Both the position numbers and the translations under genes were made by a program. Under the pieces are notes generated by a model. It was given only the letters and a program-made list of their open reading frames with translations, did no database searches and was not told where the DNA came from. DNA of 64,000 nucleotides from Rhypophila decipiens (Eukaryota > Ascomycota > Sordariomycetes > Sordariales > Naviculisporaceae): positions 124,001-188,000 of the forward strand of contig MU858053.1 of assembly GCA_033297075.1 (NCBI GenBank), in the 5' to 3' direction. This document shows positions 60,019 to 64,000 of this stretch, piece after piece. Every line of letters starts with the position of its first letter. The first letter of the stretch is position 1.

Positions 60019-61278
60019 TTACTTGGCGTTCTGCGATGCCTCGTTGTTTTCGCCTGGTCTATTATTAGCTCTGCGGAAGAGATTGGTGATGGACCTGGAT
60101 CTTCCTCTTCCCTGCCTCCCCTCCATCTGGCGGCCGGGGGGCGGCGGTGGTGCCGGGCGGGGAGACGTGAAAGGAGCCGGCCATGGTATTGTATTTGTGG
60201 CAGCGGCGGTGGTGGGAGCAAGAGGTCCGCCGCGAGGAGAGGAAGTGGAGGGATTACTCGAGGTTAGAGGTTGAATCGGACGATGCTGCGAAGAAAAAAT
60301 TGGGCCGGCCTCCTCCTCCGGGGGAGGGGGAGCAGGGCGTCGTGCCGATCTGGGTGGAATAGGCGGCGGCGGCGGCGCAGCGTAGTTGTTGTTGTTGTTG
60401 TTGTTCTCCTCGTCGGGATCGAATGGCTGCACACGTGCAGCGATGCCAGCGGCGCCGTGCGCCAGTGCCCTTTCAGCCTGGTACCTGAATCGGCCCTCGG
60501 GTGGTGGTGATCGTAGAGAGCCAGTGGTGGCAGCAGTTTTCCTGGATGTGAACTCTTTCGTTGGGCTAGGACGTGACGACTGCATGGAGCCGCCAGACGG
60601 GCTGCTGGTCTCGTCGTCGCGTCCTGTGGTAACCGTCCGAGCAGCAGGCCCGGTGCTGGGAGTGTAGCTGTAGCTGGAACCCGGTGTGGTGGTGGTATTC
60701 CAGGAAATCGGTGGCATGGGAGGTACATGCTTGTCGGCAATGTTCGGCGTCGAGTTCCCCCCTTCCGGCTCGAATGTCTTGGGGGTGTCTTTAAAAACCG
60801 GACAGGACTTCTTTGAGCGCAAGGCCAGGCTGGAACCCACCTGTCGGAGCCCTTTGCTAACTGCTCCCTTGACAGTTTTCTTCCAGCAGGGCGGTGAAGG
60901 CGAGCGTTCCCAGACCGACTTGTTTTCGGGCTGGGACTCGGGAGCCCCTGACCCTGACATCTTTGGCAATTGACTGTTGGTCGCAGTGTAGGCTGGTGCA
61001 GCAGCTGTGGTTCGCGGAGGGTCTACGCGGGGGAACAGCGAATACTTGGGTTGAATTGCCGTTGTGGCGACAGGTTCGGATCTTTCCCGAGACCTTGATC
61101 GGATTCGGGGCAGCGGTGCCGGGCCCTCGCCGGTTGGTGGTCCGATGAGCCCCTCGCGGCGGGCTGGTCTTGCGTAAAAGGAACCAGAAGTTCCCGAAGA
61201 GGTTGTCGACAGTTGTCGACCGCGGCTGTTTTTCGGACCGCTACTGGATTGACTGATGTTTTTAGTCAGCTCTGACAT
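60019..61278 (-). CDS. Proline-rich low-complexity hypothetical protein
   Basis: The frame is open for 419 codons from the ATG at 61278 (MSELTKNISQSSSG); an in-frame ATG at 61341 would add 21 hydrophobic residues. Family not recognised. It is rich in Ser, Pro, Thr, Arg and Gly. It carries a run of seven Asn, then a poly-proline tract (APPPPPIPPRSARRPAPPPP) of the type bound by SH3 or WW domains and profilin. A more ordered central segment is WKKTVKGAVSKGLRQVGSSL. The C-terminus is basic (GRGRSRSITNLFRR). No membrane helix or catalytic motif is seen. The 5' end may be spliced: CTGACTAAAAACATCAG near 61250 looks like a branch site and acceptor, so the first residues could be wrong. Confidence 0.55.
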   Translation of the reverse strand: MSELTKNISQSSSGPKNSRGRQLSTTSSGTSGSFYARPARREGLIGPPTGEGPAPLPRIRSRSRERSEPVATTAIQPKYSLFPRVDPPRTTAAAPAYTATNSQLPKMSGSGAPESQPENKSVWERSPSPPCWKKTVKGAVSKGLRQVGSSLALRSKKSCPVFKDTPKTFEPEGGNSTPNIADKHVPPMPPISWNTTTTPGSSYSYTPSTGPAARTVTTGRDDETSSPSGGSMQSSRPSPTKEFTSRKTAATTGSLRSPPPEGRFRYQAERALAHGAAGIAARVQPFDPDEENNNNNNNYAAPPPPPIPPRSARRPAPPPPEEEAGPIFSSQHRPIQPLTSSNPSTSSPRGGPLAPTTAAATNTIPWPAPFTSPRPAPPPPPGRQMEGRQGRGRSRSITNLFRRANNRPGENNEASQNAK

Positions 61279-61383
61279 TGAGAGATCAAGCAATAAGAAA
61301 GCAGCCAATGACTGGTCGGTGCTCGGAAGGAACAGAAGCATAAAGGCACGATGGAAATTTGTTGGCCGTGGTGATTGTGCGTA

Positions 61384-61698
61384 TCATGTCGCCCGCCATC
61401 GCTTGACGGCGTTGGATAGCTCTGAACAAGGTGCTACATACTGTCCAGTACTCTTGTCTTCATGGGCAAACGTGCTGCCCCGGTTGTGGCCTCTCACCGC
61501 CTTCTCCTTCCACTTGCCGGTGTCAACCGGCGCATCGAAACTCACGCCGTATATGTGGCCGACTTGCCACAGCTCCAGTCTGATGCCACTCACGGTGACT
61601 GGCGTGCGCGGGTCGGCCAGCTGGGCCGGAGTAAGCTCCGGGTACCCCAGCTGGCCTGGGGTCATTTTCGGGAACTGCCCACTGGTGTTGGGATCCAT
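61384..61698 (-). CDS. Short hypothetical reading frame upstream of the proline-rich gene
   Basis: A 104-codon frame starts MDPNTSGQFPKMTPGQLGYP and runs to a stop at 61384. The first 35 residues have regular Pro/Gly/Gln spacing (PGQLGYPELTPAQLADP), and a strong donor GTGAGT follows PVT at about 61594. It may be a separate small gene or a 5' exon of the gene at 60019-61278. A clean splice in frame between them was not found: the visible donors are phase 0 and the likely acceptor needs two bases. No family recognised. Confidence 0.3.
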   Translation of the reverse strand: MDPNTSGQFPKMTPGQLGYPELTPAQLADPRTPVTVSGIRLELWQVGHIYGVSFDAPVDTGKWKEKAVRGHNRGSTFAHEDKSTGQYVAPCSELSNAVKRWRAT

Positions 61699-61710
61699 GG
61701 CGACTAGCAA

Positions 61711-63536
61711 AGTGTCAAACTTGCTTTGCCGTCAAATCTTTCGTCGAGAATATGAACATGATCAAACCGTTTGAGGTATATGTGAGATAGCAACTTGCTG
61801 TGACGTCTGAATCTGTGCGAGTTTTAATGTTTGCTCTGGGCCAAACAGAAGAACTGTTAAAAGGGGCTCTGGGATGATGGAATAAAGATAACGCCAAAAC
61901 TTACAAGAAATCTCGCCACTTGTCGTAGACGGTAGCAGAGCAACAACGAAACTAGAGTTGATGAGTTAGCTTTTTGCACCCGGGTAATGGTAATAAAGAG
62001 AGAGAGGAAGTGAAGGGACGTCGTCGAGATCTCATACCTATAAGTGTTTCTGGTAGGAGCTAGTGTGAAAAGAAGAAGAAGAGGAGTGAAAGTGAAAAAG
62101 TTAGCAGAGACAGAAGATTAAGTGCTCAAAGTTCAGGCTCTCGATCGCCAGAAACGAAGGTACCCTTAACATTCTCCATATTTTTTGACCGCCAAAGAAG
62201 GGACGAAATAGGTTGGCCTGTTGCTCATGGTAAATGCTTTCCGCTTTCCGCTTGCCCCTTGCGCAGGTGAAGTTGAGATCAAACAATGTGTAGTGCCAAA
62301 GTCGCTCAGGTGACTACTCGGACATTTATATGTAGAATCTATAAGAGAGTTCTCGAGATCGGAGCAACATGCATTCTATTTCCCTTTGCTCTATCTACAT
62401 TTCTCGACGTACTCTCTCTAACAACGGTGCTTGTTGGCGTTTGAGCATTTTGATATACACATTATATATGAAATTACAGTTATCAAAGAAAATAGCAGCC
62501 TCGGATGTTATAATAAAGGCAAACTCATCATGTGCGTATATGGGAAAGCAAGAAGCGAGTATTCGAGTTAACCTCATGGTGATATATACATTTGCAAAGA
62601 ACTAAAGGGTGAATCAGCAAGGGGTTTCTGTCACTAGCCAAGCCGCTTGCTTCCTGCAGATTACAATATTATCAATACGGAATATGGACTGCAGCTCTCT
62701 ATTGTTTGCACACTTCACAACATCAAGATCCCTCGGCCAGTTCCGACACTTGTTGCAAATGATGTTAATAACCTAGATGGGAAGGCGCGATATTGTTGAT
62801 GTGAAAATACCCTGGACAGACATAACTGGATTTGGAAGCACGATCCTATACTTGGTTCTATTCATGACAAACAATTCCACCATCAATTTGCATATTGTCA
62901 CCAGTCGGACATATTGGGAAACTCAGGGGCAATGTTTGGATTGAAGTTGGAGTCAAGTTTACGACAGCTGTCAAGCAGCTGTCATCCGCAACCACGGCAA
63001 CAAACACACGTGCAGGGTACGGATTTTCAGGGGAAAATGATCGCTGACGTGCATTCAAGTCCCAGGGGCGCGGGGAGTTGGTTGGTTGGTTCCATCATGA
63101 TCCGCTCTTAGCTCGCCAAGCCTACAAATCAGATAGCAGATCCCTGTCCAGCGGCCTGGCCTTCGGGGTGAGCACCACTAAGATCTCTTGGCTTTGTGTT
63201 CCAAGACCAACAATTCCCGAGCAGTTTGTCCCAAAGAAAAAACCCTTAAATTTAGAACCGACGGCCAAAGGGAACACAATAAGAAATCCAGAGCCCTTCG
63301 TATGTAATGCACTGACGTGCGACAATTGGAACCGTTATTGCTTGCCGGTCATTTGTCAAGTTGTCCCGCCCCTCTGGATCACTTTCTCTCCCATTCTGAA
63401 CACTCATTTGACTGTTTTTGCCCACTCATTTTGTTGAGTCCTTTTTTCTTCTTCTCATTGTATGGAGTTTACTCGAAGCGAAAAATAAATGGTTGTGAGG
63501 CAAGGGTTTATTAGCCGCGTTGCGGCAGACGCGAGA
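61711..63536. other. Gene-poor right-hand region
   Basis: About 1.8 kb with no supported gene; all frames are under 120 codons and without resemblance to known families. Composition is A/T-rich around 62,300-62,900. Confidence 0.45.
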
Positions 63537-63702
63537 ATGGTGACAGTAGGAGGGAGACGGATATTATTAAGGACGACAACACGAGCTCTACCACCACCAC
63601 CCTCTCGGCGGTTGCCATCGCTCACAGTTTGTTGGCTGGCCCAACAGCCTGGGAGAGGATATCATCGGACCTTCTCCAGCCACTCGCAACACCGGCAATC
63701 TG
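63537..63702 (+). CDS. Possible first exon of a mitochondrial protein
   Basis: From ATG 63537 the frame reads MVTVGGRRILLRTTTRALPP, then YHRTFSSHSQHRQS. This is rich in Arg, Ser, Thr and Leu, has no acidic residue, and so looks like a mitochondrial targeting sequence. It ends at an excellent donor, G|GTACGT, at 63703. The downstream exon could not be fixed: acceptors near 63792 and 63845 are possible but give short frames, or the intron extends out of the window. Identity unknown. Confidence 0.35.
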
Positions 63703-64000
63703 GTACGTACCATTTTCATTGCGTCCCCGTTCGGGTGCAATCAGTCTATCAACATGGTTTTGTTTACTTTCGTGTCCTGTTTATTGGAAAGACTGGAATT
63801 AGCCATTTGCCACGTGCAACATGAATGCGGCTCCTCCGCCTCCAGACTTTCACAATCCTTGCGGCTCCTGTCCGCTTGGTTTAGGATTTATCTGTTTGTG
63901 TCCCGGATTATGGCAAAGTGATCCAGTGCCTTTTATTCACTAGTCAGGGCGCAAATACAATTACATGCAAGTGCGTGAGGAGCCATGCTCACAACCCAGA
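63703..64000. other. Right window edge, unresolved
   Basis: This is either intron and second exon of the gene starting at 63537 or non-coding sequence. Nothing here could be assigned. Confidence 0.3.

Overview
This 64 kb window is nuclear DNA from a filamentous ascomycete (Pezizomycotina). A Sordariomycete is most likely, judged from the gene set, the product sequences and the many short 50-100 bp introns with GT...AG borders. All gene models below were built by eye from reading frames, splice signals and protein-family knowledge. No species can be named from the sequence alone. No tRNA, rRNA, CRISPR array or intact transposon was seen.

Region 1 (1-29.8 kb) is a dense block of conserved housekeeping genes. 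In order: CFT2 (3' part only), NIF3-like, BOL2/FRA2, a CorA-like membrane protein, VPS51, RMI1, SKI3, UTP22, ASF1, RNA14 and an intronless QDE-2/Ago-type Argonaute. Many neighbours are divergent pairs with short shared promoters (NIF3/BOL2, VPS51/RMI1, SKI3/UTP22, ASF1/RNA14) or convergent pairs with short shared 3' regions. RNA metabolism is strongly represented: pre-mRNA 3' processing (CFT2, RNA14), exosome assistance (SKI3), ribosome biogenesis (UTP22, and GRC3 further on) and RNA silencing (Argonaute).

Region 2 (29.8-48.6 kb) is looser and looks accessory. A degenerate minisatellite of about 1.1 kb lies downstream of the Argonaute gene. It is followed by the Lgl/tomosyn-like exocytosis gene SRO7, a secreted GH3 beta-glucosidase, a 5.5 kb stretch with no supportable gene, an ACS-type MFS permease and an AA9 lytic polysaccharide monooxygenase with a CBM1 cellulose-binding module. 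The 5.5 kb stretch holds TAGG/CCTA microsatellites, perfect palindromes and a decayed ~200 bp tandem duplication. AA9 and GH3 act at the two ends of cellulose breakdown, and the permease could import a small carboxylate or amide. Co-location is seen; co-regulation is not shown.

Region 3 (49.5-64 kb) returns to conserved genes: GRC3, a large RSC-complex (Rsc58-like) subunit candidate and serine hydroxymethyltransferase. It ends with a low-complexity proline-rich hypothetical protein, a short upstream reading frame, and a possible first exon of a mitochondrial protein near the right edge.

I found no clearly new multi-gene system. The most interesting non-standard signals are the higher-order minisatellite, the decayed tandem duplication with palindromes at 40-40.8 kb, the GH3/MFS/AA9 neighbourhood, and the complete slicer-type Argonaute with a long, probably spliced leader.
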